From Aneurinibacillus terranovensis DSM 18919 (GTDB lineage: Bacteria; Bacillota; Bacilli; Aneurinibacillales; Aneurinibacillaceae), in NCBI RefSeq assembly GCF_000430625.1, contig NZ_AUMJ01000065.1, positions 1-32,486 on the forward strand: 32,486 nt of DNA, read 5' to 3'. Within the stretch, counting starts at the first letter, position 1, and every line of letters begins with the position of its first letter. The translations under genes were made by a program, and so were the position numbers. Of this stretch, positions 1 through 6,579 are shown piece by piece. The notes below the pieces were generated by a model, which was not told where the DNA came from, ran no database searches, and saw nothing but the letters and a program-made list of their open reading frames with translations.

Positions 1-57
1 TGTAAAGTAAAGTCTACTTTGTAAAGTAAAGTCTAACATGTAAAGTGAAGCGTTACT
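1..57. repeat. Three 19-bp tandem repeats beside a ParA gene
   Basis: Units begin at 1, 20 and 39. The first two share TGTAAAGTAAAGTCTA and the third is TGTAAAGTGAAGCGTTA. The array may continue to the left. Regular spacing next to a ParA-type gene fits a centromere-like or operator site, but no ParB or ribbon-helix-helix partner is visible. The core GTAAAGT also occurs in the 12-bp repeats inside the dnaD-like gene, which may be chance in AT-rich sequence. Confidence 0.6.
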
Positions 58-74
58 ACACACAGCTTTAAGGC

Positions 75-101
75 AAAAGAAAAAGCACCGTAATAGGTGC
101 T
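75..101 (-). terminator. Intrinsic terminator after the ParA gene
   Basis: The stem AGCACC/GGTGCT (84-89 with 96-101, 6-nt loop) overlaps the ParA stop codon. On the minus strand it is followed by TTTTTCTTTT. Confidence 0.8.
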
Positions 102-1173
102 AATCCAGTAATTTAAAAAGGTAATCTAGCTCTCTTTTATATCTTTCCACACTTTTATTAACTTGAAGTCTCTTCTTCTCCACTGTATGGAATTTTCTTG
201 CCTCTAATTTATCAATAGGTATACCTAATGACCCACTTATTTTACCAGAACTCTGGAAATCTGAAAGTAACGAAAAATGATCAATTGGATTATCGGTACT
301 GAAACATTCTACATAATTATTAGCAATTTCCACAGCTCTTTCAATAAACATCAAAGAAGTACCGTCAATTTGATGCTCAGCTTGTCTGTTCCAACCACAA
401 TGAGTAAGCGCAATTGCTTGGATTTTGGGTTTTTTATCAATTCCAGCTCGTTGTCTCCACATATTGAAATCACTACTATCATCATGCAGCATTTTTAAAG
501 TAAGCTCCAGCGCGAATAGAGATTGCTCGTCTACCCTAACAGGGATTATTAATGCATCGGCTGCCATCCATGCTAAATGAGTGGCACCACCAAAAAATGG
601 ACTGGAATCTATTAATACTTTCTCGGTTTTTAAATCATTAGTCTCATTTTTGATAATCAAATCCAAAGAATTTAATAGATTTCCTACAGCTTTTGTTTTT
701 TGTAGTCCGCCCATAGCATAAAATTGATTCAATTGAGTATAAAGTGTACTAGGAAATAAAAAAAGTTCATTACTCCCTGGTATTACGTGTGATATTTTCC
801 TGCCATCAAATTCTCGATTAGTGTCTTTAACTCTTCTAGAAAGAGGCTCCATTTCTTCCGAGGCATCTTTCCAAGCAACGCCCATAATCCGATCTAATAG
901 GGCATCATAAATGGTCGGCTTTGCATTATTTACATCTTTATCCAATAACAATTCCGAAAAATTTCTCTGTGGGCAAACGTCTACTAATAGTGTTCGGTAA
1001 TTCATAGTGAACTTGTATGCAATGTTAAAAGAAAGTGTTGTTTTGCCGATCCCTCCTCGAAAATTAGTCATAACAAAAGTTTTAAAATCGCGACCATTGT
1101 TCAACGGAGAATCGTAAGTATTTCCAGAAAGAATAGAATCATAACGCCTTAAAACTGCTTCAATATTCGCCAT
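100..1173 (-). CDS. ParA/Soj-family ATPase
   Basis: This 357-aa protein has a deviant Walker A motif, RGGIGKTT, at about residues 39-46, which is the signature of the ParA/MinD/Soj family. LLVDVCPQRN (about 62-71) and LIDSSPFFGG further on match the switch I and Walker B regions. Known family members use ATP-driven dimerisation on DNA to move plasmids or chromosomes, usually with a ParB partner; none is seen here. The gene has its own sigma-A-like promoter and its own terminator, so it is a separate unit from the late-regulator gene upstream of it. Three 19-bp repeats lie just downstream. A partition role would imply that the prophage can exist as a plasmid. A regulatory or defence role is equally possible. 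Confidence 0.85.
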   Translation of the reverse strand: MANIEAVLRRYDSILSGNTYDSPLNNGRDFKTFVMTNFRGGIGKTTLSFNIAYKFTMNYRTLLVDVCPQRNFSELLLDKDVNNAKPTIYDALLDRIMGVAWKDASEEMEPLSRRVKDTNREFDGRKISHVIPGSNELFLFPSTLYTQLNQFYAMGGLQKTKAVGNLLNSLDLIIKNETNDLKTEKVLIDSSPFFGGATHLAWMAADALIIPVRVDEQSLFALELTLKMLHDDSSDFNMWRQRAGIDKKPKIQAIALTHCGWNRQAEHQIDGTSLMFIERAVEIANNYVECFSTDNPIDHFSLLSDFQSSGKISGSLGIPIDKLEARKFHTVEKKRLQVNKSVERYKRELDYLFKLLD

Positions 1174-1207
1174 CCTGCCCTCACCGCCTAGATCTTAATT
1201 TATTTAC

Positions 1208-1267
1208 ATTATACGAAACGCGCAGGCGAAGCACAAGTAAGCAGGTTAGTTTATTTTTTGCAGGTTA
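1208..1267 (-). promoter_or_regulatory. Promoter of the ParA gene with a direct-repeat pair
   Basis: On the minus strand TTGTGC (1231-1236) and TATAAT (1208-1213) are 17 bp apart, about 35 bp before the ParA start. Just upstream, GCAGGTTA occurs twice (1241-1248 and 1260-1267) with a 19-bp period, the same period as the repeats at the window start. This is a possible operator. Confidence 0.6.
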
Positions 1268-1339
1268 ATATTATTATTGAAGCACATAGCTGGTTGCTTG
1301 CCCTCAGCATATCCCTTTCAAAGTGCAAAAAGCCCACCA

Positions 1340-2002
1340 CTATGCCGGCAGGCCTTCCCTCATCTCATCCTCATACATATTCCAGGCTAAGTTCCGTATC
1401 ATTGACCGCTTAATCTCATGCACCGTTTGACGGCTCACATCCAGCTGCTGGGCAATGGCAAACAACTTCTCCCCATCCATCAACCCTTCTGCCACTGCCC
1501 GCTCCCTTTCATCACGCAATGAGGCAACTGCTTCCTCTAGCTTCTTCACCTTACGCTCATATCGCTTCATGCGTTCCCAATTTCTCAATAACTTCTGTGC
1601 TTCCCGATAGGTCACATCCGAATTAACGCCCTTCGCCTTTGGCAGGGATGATTCGATGCCATACCGTGCCGTTCCAGCGCCCAGAATGTTCTCCCATACC
1701 TCTCTCGGATACTTCTTCTCATGTTCATCCCAACTCTGTAGCGCTTGAACCTTCTCGGCCATCCAGCGGTAATCCCTCAAATCTTGCTCCACACGCTGCA
1801 CAGCCTCTAATGCTGGTTCCAAATCAAGAAACGCCATCTGCCCATCATGGTCTTTCAATTGGCTTGTCTGGTACTCGTCCCACTGAGGGCAGCTCTCTAC
1901 CTTTCCGATATGCACGTCATGAATCCGGCACATGCTTGATTTTCCCCATTGTGAACCTGGACACTTTGCACAAACCTTTTCTAAAAAATATTGATTATCC
2001 AT
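1340..2002 (-). CDS. Phage regulator with N-terminal Cys cluster and C-terminal HTH
   Basis: The 220-aa product has a cysteine cluster in its first 40 residues (CAKCPG, then MCRIHD and ESCPQW), probably a zinc site. A charged helical middle follows, with a KRYERKVKKLEEAV heptad-like stretch. A sigma-region-4-like helix-turn-helix lies near the C-terminus (KLFAIAQQLDVSRQTVHEIK, about residues 180-199). This architecture and place, last gene of the early operon, resemble ArpU/late-transcription regulators of Gram-positive phages that switch on packaging and structural genes. The start has a strong GGAGG 10 bp upstream and lies just after the preceding small gene. The late-regulator role is inferred from position and HTH type. 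Confidence 0.65.
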   Translation of the reverse strand: MDNQYFLEKVCAKCPGSQWGKSSMCRIHDVHIGKVESCPQWDEYQTSQLKDHDGQMAFLDLEPALEAVQRVEQDLRDYRWMAEKVQALQSWDEHEKKYPREVWENILGAGTARYGIESSLPKAKGVNSDVTYREAQKLLRNWERMKRYERKVKKLEEAVASLRDERERAVAEGLMDGEKLFAIAQQLDVSRQTVHEIKRSMIRNLAWNMYEDEMREGLPA

Positions 2003-2017
2003 GACCTGCTCCTCCTT

Positions 2018-2209
2018 TTAATATCGTATCTGCCTAATCGCTCCACCACGTCCCCGCCTATACGCCCGTACACGCATCAATTGTTCGAAGTTGATACATT
2101 CTTCCTCCGGTTTACTTCTCGCCTTCTCACGGCGATTCTGTGGCTTCTGCGGCACGGCTTTTCGCATCTGCTTCTCTATCTCTTTGCCGATGATGTCCCG
2201 AAATTGCAT
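2018..2209 (-). CDS. Small basic phage protein
   Basis: This 63-aa protein starts MQFRDIIGKEI and ends in an arginine-rich tail (RVRAYRRGRGG). The ATG at 2,209 is chosen because GAGGTGA lies six bases upstream; a longer in-frame start has no ribosome site and would run into the upstream terminator. It is probably co-transcribed with the late-regulator-like gene 15 bp downstream. No family is recognised; the basic tail suggests nucleic-acid binding. Confidence 0.6.
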   Translation of the reverse strand: MQFRDIIGKEIEKQMRKAVPQKPQNRREKARSKPEEECINFEQLMRVRAYRRGRGGAIRQIRY

Positions 2210-2230
2210 TTCACTCACCTCACTTTGCAA

Positions 2231-2280
2231 AATAAAAAAGGACACCGAAACTACACCCTATTAGGTGTGTTCAGTGTCCT
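2231..2280 (-). terminator. Strong intrinsic terminator
   Basis: A long hairpin (AGGACAC 2,239-2,245 with GTGTCCT 2,274-2,280, plus an inner ACACC/GGTGT stem) is followed on the minus strand by a T-rich run. It separates the 75-aa gene upstream from the last two genes of the operon. Confidence 0.8.
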
Positions 2281-2302
2281 CCGGTACTCGGTCAGACTCT
2301 CT

Positions 2303-2530
2303 CTATTTATTTCTTTTGCGTTCCTGCCGGTTCGGTACCCGGGCCTTTATGCTAAAGTCAAAACCTACTATCTCCCCATCCACCACCGTGGCTTCCATCC
2401 GGCCAAAGCGGGGAAATTCAACCTGATAGAGTACGCCGCCGGCTACCAGATAGAGCTTATCTTCCCCGGACAAATCTATCGTTGCATTCTGACTCTCTAT
2501 GTTACTTGTAATTTCCTTGAGTTCTGCCAT
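2303..2530 (-). CDS. Small phage protein, XtrA/DUF3954-like
   Basis: The 75-aa product contains KLYLVAGGVLYQVEFPRFG followed by a short beta-rich tail. The pattern (Tyr-x-Val-x-Gly-Gly-x-Leu-x-x-Val-x-x-Pro) resembles the small DUF3954/XtrA proteins found near the end of early operons in Bacillus phages. The function of that family is not established. The start has GGGGGAG upstream. A strong terminator follows it. Confidence 0.5.
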   Translation of the reverse strand: MAELKEITSNIESQNATIDLSGEDKLYLVAGGVLYQVEFPRFGRMEATVVDGEIVGFDFSIKARVPNRQERKRNK

Positions 2531-2555
2531 ATACCATATCTCCCCCTGCTCATGA

Positions 2556-2630
2556 TAGAATATATGTGTGTATATCTAAGCAAGGGATCCCCTCACCGGT
2601 TAGCGGCCAGGAGAGGGGGATTTTTATTTC
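2556..2630 (+). ncRNA. Possible small plus-strand RNA ending in an intrinsic terminator
   Basis: A terminator-type hairpin (ATCCCCTC 2,587-2,594 with GAGGGGGAT 2,613-2,621, followed by TTTTTATTT) points along the plus strand, although both flanking genes are on the minus strand. A -10-like TAGAAT lies about 30 bp upstream, with no convincing -35. No plus-strand protein gene precedes it. A short RNA or a stop for antisense transcription are both possible. Confidence 0.35.
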
Positions 2631-2702
2631 AGCGCTTCTACCGCTTTTCTGATGCAGGTCTCATATGCTTGTATTATAGATATCTGGTCCAGAAGGTATA
2701 AC

Positions 2703-3854
2703 CTAAAACAATGTTAACTGCCGTTGTTTACCAAGAGCTGATTGATACCTGTCGAAATCGAAGAAATTCCTTACATTGCGAAAAGCTTTGCCATTGACCC
2801 AATCACGAAACGGCTGTACATGTGGCGACTGCTTGTTCCCACGACCGTCTACACCGACCTTTCCGTTTAAATCACGAAACATCATTGCGTATACGTTGGC
2901 ATCGTATTGCTGGAGAAGCCAGAATCGTTCAAGGTCTTCTTCCAGCGTTGTGTCATAACCGATCAGCATGTAAAAAGTAACTTTTCGTTTTCGGATCCCA
3001 AACTCGGACAGGAGTCGAAGTTTCTCAGGTACAACACGCATCATGTCGAAGCTCACTTTAACCTTGTTGTCCTTTAATTCTTCAATCCTCATCATGTCTG
3101 CTGGTATATGCTTTAACGATGAATAGGTAGGATAGTTCTCATCCTTCTCGATCACCTTATGCTTGAACATCTGATCAAAGGCAAAATGAAGCGTTCTTTC
3201 TGTCTTGGCGAAGTTGTAAAAATCAACACTCGAAATAGCTTCAGCATGCCTGGGAGTTAGGATCGTAATATCGTTGGCTTGATTCCAATTTACCGTAAGC
3301 TTACGCTGACGGATTTCTTCAACGTCCTCAAAAAATCCGATATCGGCAAAGGAATTGTTGTTCAGCAGAACAATATGATTTGACTTTGGATTGATCAAAC
3401 GCTCAATGTGTGAGACTCTGTGCTCCTTCAATCCTTCTTTCCGCCACACCATACAGAATCCGCATCCAACGTGACACCCTCTGACCGTATAGCCGATCCC
3501 GTAGTCAATGCCGTACAAATCGTATGTCCATCTTGGGTCCATAGATTCAATCTCTTTGGGCAGACTGTGAACATTATTGGGATATTCATCCCACCCCGAT
3601 CCGCCAATAATAATCTCGTCAGCTAACTGCTCCCACAATGGCAACATTCGTTTAATGGCTTGTCTTGACCAACTGAAAATCGTGGATACATAAAGCCGAT
3701 CGACACGCTCCCCATTGTACGGATAAAAAATCTCATCACCCTGCATTTTGTGGTATCCGTAAATTTTTCCGCATGCTAAGTTCGGGAAACGATCAAACTT
3801 ACCATGGCCCATTTTTTCTTTTTTGGTGTCAATGTCCAGAATCCCGACACGCAT
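2703..3854 (-). CDS. Phage radical SAM protein with C-terminal clamp-binding-like motif
   Basis: The protein is 383 aa from the ATG at 3,854, which has GAGGTGA four bases upstream; an earlier in-frame ATG overlaps that site. CHVGCGFC at about residues 131-138 is a CxxxCxxC radical-SAM cluster motif. The N-terminal third (VGILDID, later IIGGSGWDEYPN) looks like the Rossmann-type domain of B12-binding-like radical SAM proteins, though no cobalamin ligand is evident. The substrate is unknown. The last five residues are QLTLF, which match the bacterial sliding-clamp-binding consensus QLxLF, so it may act on replicating DNA. It lies in the same minus-strand block as the methyltransferase and PP-loop genes. 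Confidence 0.8.
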   Translation of the reverse strand: MRVGILDIDTKKEKMGHGKFDRFPNLACGKIYGYHKMQGDEIFYPYNGERVDRLYVSTIFSWSRQAIKRMLPLWEQLADEIIIGGSGWDEYPNNVHSLPKEIESMDPRWTYDLYGIDYGIGYTVRGCHVGCGFCMVWRKEGLKEHRVSHIERLINPKSNHIVLLNNNSFADIGFFEDVEEIRQRKLTVNWNQANDITILTPRHAEAISSVDFYNFAKTERTLHFAFDQMFKHKVIEKDENYPTYSSLKHIPADMMRIEELKDNKVKVSFDMMRVVPEKLRLLSEFGIRKRKVTFYMLIGYDTTLEEDLERFWLLQQYDANVYAMMFRDLNGKVGVDGRGNKQSPHVQPFRDWVNGKAFRNVRNFFDFDRYQSALGKQRQLTLF

Positions 3855-3932
3855 TCTTTCACCTCGCATGATTATTTATATGTCTGTATAAAAATTCACT
3901 ATCATATGCTTGGCTATACGAATCCAATGAGA

Positions 3933-4217
3933 TCAATCTTTCAACCTCATCCAGTATTCCCAATCGTTCGATGTAGCGACGATATCGGACAGAGCGCTCC
4001 TCACCCTTTCGACCTCATCCAGTAGCCGGCGAATATCTTCTGGTGCGTGAGCGATAAACTCTGCGTCATTCCTATCGACTATGATATGTCCGAAATCATC
4101 CCATTCCTCATCACAAAGATAATATGAGTATTCATCACATTTGGACGGTATTCTCCACGGCCCCGGTGTAGCAGCTGCCAAACGATCCCGTATTTCTTTC
4201 AGTTCTTGTTCAGTCAT
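3933..4217 (-). CDS. Ea22/Ead-like small phage protein (ATPGPW motif)
   Basis: From the ATG at 4,217 the product is 94 aa beginning MTEQELKEIRDRL. It carries AAATPGPWR followed by NDAEFIAHAPEDIRRLL, a combination seen in many phage early proteins related to lambda Ea22; their function is unknown. A GTG at 4,241 overlapping the upstream stop as TAGTG is an alternative start adding eight residues. Confidence 0.65.
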   Translation of the reverse strand: MTEQELKEIRDRLAAATPGPWRIPSKCDEYSYYLCDEEWDDFGHIIVDRNDAEFIAHAPEDIRRLLDEVERVRSALSDIVATSNDWEYWMRLKD

Positions 4218-4240
4218 TTCATCGTCGTCCTTTCCGAACA

Positions 4241-4492
4241 CTAATCTTCCTTCCAAAAAGCAATAGCCGGGAACTCAGTAACATCTTTCATCCATTCACA
4301 TACAGTTGTAGTGATTCCGCCTTCAAGACGAACCTCTTTATCCATAGGAAATTCTCTTATTTCATAGTCTCGAAAGTCTTCATCGCTTATGCCCGCTTCA
4401 TTCTTGTGCCATTCCACGACGGATTTTTCGTCATATCCAACAACAACTTCATACCGATCAGGACCGATTGCAAAAGCTTTTAACTCACTCAT
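4241..4492 (-). CDS. Small acidic phage protein
   Basis: This 83-aa protein starts MSELKAFAIGPDRYEVVV and ends EFPAIAFWKED. The ATG at 4,492 overlaps the end of the zinc-binding gene upstream (ATGAGTGA) and has GAGGAG five bases before it, so the two are translationally coupled. No family is recognised. Confidence 0.65.
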   Translation of the reverse strand: MSELKAFAIGPDRYEVVVGYDEKSVVEWHKNEAGISDEDFRDYEIREFPMDKEVRLEGGITTTVCEWMKDVTEFPAIAFWKED

Positions 4493-4751
4493 TCTCCTCA
4501 TCCCCCTGTGCTTCATATTTCCTACAGCTCTGCCACTTCTTCCTGAAGTCCGTTCCCGGCCCGTTTGAATCTCCGTACAACTTGCATTTGAAATATGATC
4601 CATTCCACCGCTTCTTCCATAGATGGCGACATGTGCCACATGTTGTCCCCTCTGGCCCTTCACCGAACTGACGAACCATTTTGTTCATATGATTTGAATC
4701 TGGAATCGGTTCAAACGTAGGCATGTCCGGAAACAAATCAAGCTGTTCCAT
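4485..4751 (-). CDS. Zinc-binding phage protein with N-terminal QLDLF motif
   Basis: The 88-aa protein begins MEQLDLFPDM, so a near-perfect sliding-clamp-binding pentapeptide (QLDLF) sits at its very N-terminus. Four cysteines follow (CGTCRHLW, FKCKLYG, QSCRKYE), probably one zinc site. Small cysteine-rich proteins of this kind are common in phage early operons. It heads the three-gene unit that continues leftward. Its role is unknown; binding of the host DnaN clamp is an inference. Confidence 0.7.
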   Translation of the reverse strand: MEQLDLFPDMPTFEPIPDSNHMNKMVRQFGEGPEGTTCGTCRHLWKKRWNGSYFKCKLYGDSNGPGTDFRKKWQSCRKYEAQGDEENE

Positions 4752-4852
4752 CTCTCATAAACACCCCACTTTTCATAGAACTTTCAGAAACAACGGCTAT
4801 AATTGCATAGGAACAATTTCCTAAACATTACTTTTAGAATGGAGATGTAAAA

Positions 4853-5038
4853 ATGCAAATTTCAGGATTAGGTCCCCAAATTTATCAAGGTTATAGCCAA
4901 CTCAAAAATCAACAAACAAACAACAATCCTCAACTCCAACAGGTGCAAGCTGTTAGTGACCCAGATCATGATAATGATAAAGATGGCAAAGGACCAGACA
5001 TTGATGGAAAAGGACAAAAGATAGATTTTCGTGCGTAA
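4853..5038 (+). CDS. Small secreted- or calcium-loop-like acidic protein, opposite strand
   Basis: This 61-aa protein is one of few plus-strand genes in the early region. Its first half is Gln/Asn-rich (QQTNNNPQLQQVQAV). The second half is Asp/Gly-rich (DPDHDNDKDGKGPDIDGKG), resembling an EF-hand or dockerin-type calcium loop. There is no signal peptide. GGAGATG lies seven bases before the ATG, and a clean intrinsic terminator follows, so it is a self-contained unit. An inverted repeat TAGGAA/TTCCTA lies about 25 bp upstream and TATAAT about 15 bp before that. It looks like a lysogenically expressed cargo gene; no function is known. Confidence 0.7.
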   Translation: MQISGLGPQIYQGYSQLKNQQTNNNPQLQQVQAVSDPDHDNDKDGKGPDIDGKGQKIDFRA

Positions 5039-5061
5039 AACATTTTTCTTCTTCTCATTTG

Positions 5062-5085
5062 CCAGCTATTAGCTGGTCTTTTTTT
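5062..5085 (+). terminator. Intrinsic terminator of the plus-strand acidic-protein gene
   Basis: CCAGCT (5,062-5,067) and AGCTGG (5,071-5,076) form a stem with a 3-nt loop, followed by TCTTTTTTT. It reaches the 3' end of the convergent yopX-like gene. Confidence 0.85.
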
Positions 5086-5533
5086 ATTTCTCCACTTCCA
5101 GCATTTCCAGATTCTCATAGATGTTCCCAATTACCTCAAGAACGCATTCTAAGGAGCCATCTTTTAAGTATTGCTGGATCGGGAAAGTACACCCTCTTAT
5201 CAAAACAGAATCGGATTTAATGACTTTAACGCCGAATTTAGCACAGTTTTCAACCCATCTCACTTCATACAAAACATTATCTTTTTGGCATAAATCACCT
5301 TCGTAAATCAGTTTGCCGTTCCGATCCTTTAGACCGGTGTATTGCATGAGTTCGCACCTTTCAAACGGACAATCTGCGTTTGGTGGTTCCCTTAAGAGTT
5401 CAAATATTTCCGCATCATCTTTACAATTCGTCGTATCATAATACTGGATAAACCTATCGAAAAGATTTATAGCTGCGACATTGACCATCTTCTTTTCATC
5501 ATGTAGCCAAGCTTGATACTTAATCTCCCTCAT
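5084..5533 (-). CDS. YopX-family phage protein
   Basis: The 149-aa product starts MREIKYQAWLHDEKKM and contains LMQYTGLKDRNGKLIYEGD in the middle and VIGNIYENLEML at the end. These three blocks are diagnostic of the YopX family, which is widespread in Firmicute phages and has no firm function. The ATG at 5,533 has AAAGGAGGG upstream and overlaps the stop of a tiny upstream gene as ATGA. Confidence 0.9.
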   Translation of the reverse strand: MREIKYQAWLHDEKKMVNVAAINLFDRFIQYYDTTNCKDDAEIFELLREPPNADCPFERCELMQYTGLKDRNGKLIYEGDLCQKDNVLYEVRWVENCAKFGVKVIKSDSVLIRGCTFPIQQYLKDGSLECVLEVIGNIYENLEMLEVEK

Positions 5534-5619
5534 GCTATCCCTCCTTTCTCCCGCCACTCTGCCAATAGATTTGTCACTTCATATACAGTTGAACCAATTT
5601 GTCCGTACATCCTTTTCAC
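5530..5619 (-). CDS. Tiny coupled ORF upstream of yopX
   Basis: A 29-codon frame from GTG (5,619), or 26 codons from ATG (5,610), reads MYGQIGSTVYEVTNLLAEW and then a short tail. Its stop overlaps the YopX start as ATGA. It fills the gap after the dUTPase gene. The ribosome site is weak, so this may be a coupling leader rather than a functional protein. Confidence 0.4.
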   Translation of the reverse strand: MKRMYGQIGSTVYEVTNLLAEWREKGGIA

Positions 5620-5623
5620 CGCC

Positions 5624-6238
5624 TTAGTATCCAGATTCTTGCCGGGTGTGATTTACTTTGTTTTTCTCAAAATAAGCTTGTTCAATTTGTTCCCAGGTGA
5701 AGCCGAGTTCTGCACCAAGTCCGATGAAACTACCTGCATAAATACTCCATGCTAATTCTTTATTGTCGTGTTCTATCACCGAATCAGCGTTTTTCATTAG
5801 CTTAATAAATCTTATCGTGATGCTACGAATATCTTTGTTTGGAGGACACGGCGTTACATCAATATCAGTCGATACACCAACTTGCAATCCAATCGAAAGG
5901 ATAAAATGCAGACAATCAACGTATTCTTCAAGTAGAGGATTTTTGTCTATCACAAGGTATCCAGCACACGTTTCGCACCAATAATTTTCTTCTTTCGGTG
6001 GATTGTATCTTGAAAAACCACGTTTCGCACAATCTGGGCAACTATCTCTTTTAAATGTTCTCGGTTCCCGATCATTGCTCCAATGTTTAAATCCGCGCCA
6101 CTCATTGGCGAGCTCCCCAAGCTCCGCCTGCAGAGCCAGAATTGTATTCGGCATCAAATCCTGTCCTTCCAATCCTTTTTCCTTGATGATGTGTGCATTT
6201 AGTTCCCGCTGCATTTCAAATAGTTTTGATAGATTCAT
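5624..6238 (-). CDS. Dimeric dUTPase with zinc-finger insert
   Basis: This 204-aa all-alpha NTP pyrophosphatase of the dimeric dUTPase family has the metal-binding helices QAELGELANEW (about 37-47) and EEYVDCLHF (about 104-112). It ends in the family's nucleotide loop, KNKVNHTRQESGY. The reaction is dUTP to dUMP and pyrophosphate, which keeps uracil out of phage DNA and feeds dTMP synthesis. Between the two catalytic helices is an insertion with CPDCAKRG and CETCAGY, a CxxC...CxxC zinc ribbon that most family members lack. The four acidic metal ligands appear intact. The start has AAGGAGGACG upstream. Confidence 0.9.
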   Translation of the reverse strand: MNLSKLFEMQRELNAHIIKEKGLEGQDLMPNTILALQAELGELANEWRGFKHWSNDREPRTFKRDSCPDCAKRGFSRYNPPKEENYWCETCAGYLVIDKNPLLEEYVDCLHFILSIGLQVGVSTDIDVTPCPPNKDIRSITIRFIKLMKNADSVIEHDNKELAWSIYAGSFIGLGAELGFTWEQIEQAYFEKNKVNHTRQESGY

Positions 6239-6319
6239 GCTTTACGTCCTCCTTTAATTGGCTATTCGGATTTTATGGTGGAAATGGGTGTTTTAATTTC
6301 CAGTCTTATATTGCGTATT

Positions 6320-6514
6320 TTATTCGTACTGTTCATCATAGTATTTGTACTCACTTCGGGTCCGTTGACAAATCGAATTTGCCGTTTCTTCTGGATAGTA
6401 GCCTGAATAGTAGTAATCCCTGACCATATCCATGTCAATGGAATCTACGTTCCCACCACTCATCCATACATCGAAAGTGACATCTGCTTTGTAATCTTCG
6501 AATTTACGACTCAT
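6320..6514 (-). CDS. Small tyrosine/aspartate-rich phage protein
   Basis: The protein is 64 aa from the ATG at 6,514, chosen because GGAAGGGAG lies eight bases upstream. It contains DMVRDYYYSGYYPEETANSI and ends EYKYYDEQYE. The many Tyr and Asp residues are distinctive, but no family is recognised. It is in the same minus-strand run as the methyltransferase. Confidence 0.55.
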   Translation of the reverse strand: MSRKFEDYKADVTFDVWMSGGNVDSIDMDMVRDYYYSGYYPEETANSICQRTRSEYKYYDEQYE

Positions 6515-6579
6515 ATACATATCTCCCTTCCTGCACAAAATGAATCTACTATTCACTTTGTTAACATCCATATTTCCTC

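Noticed and set aside
1991-2701. 236-codon plus-strand frame
   Set aside because: Antisense to two small minus-strand genes and runs through two terminator hairpins; composition looks like a shadow frame.
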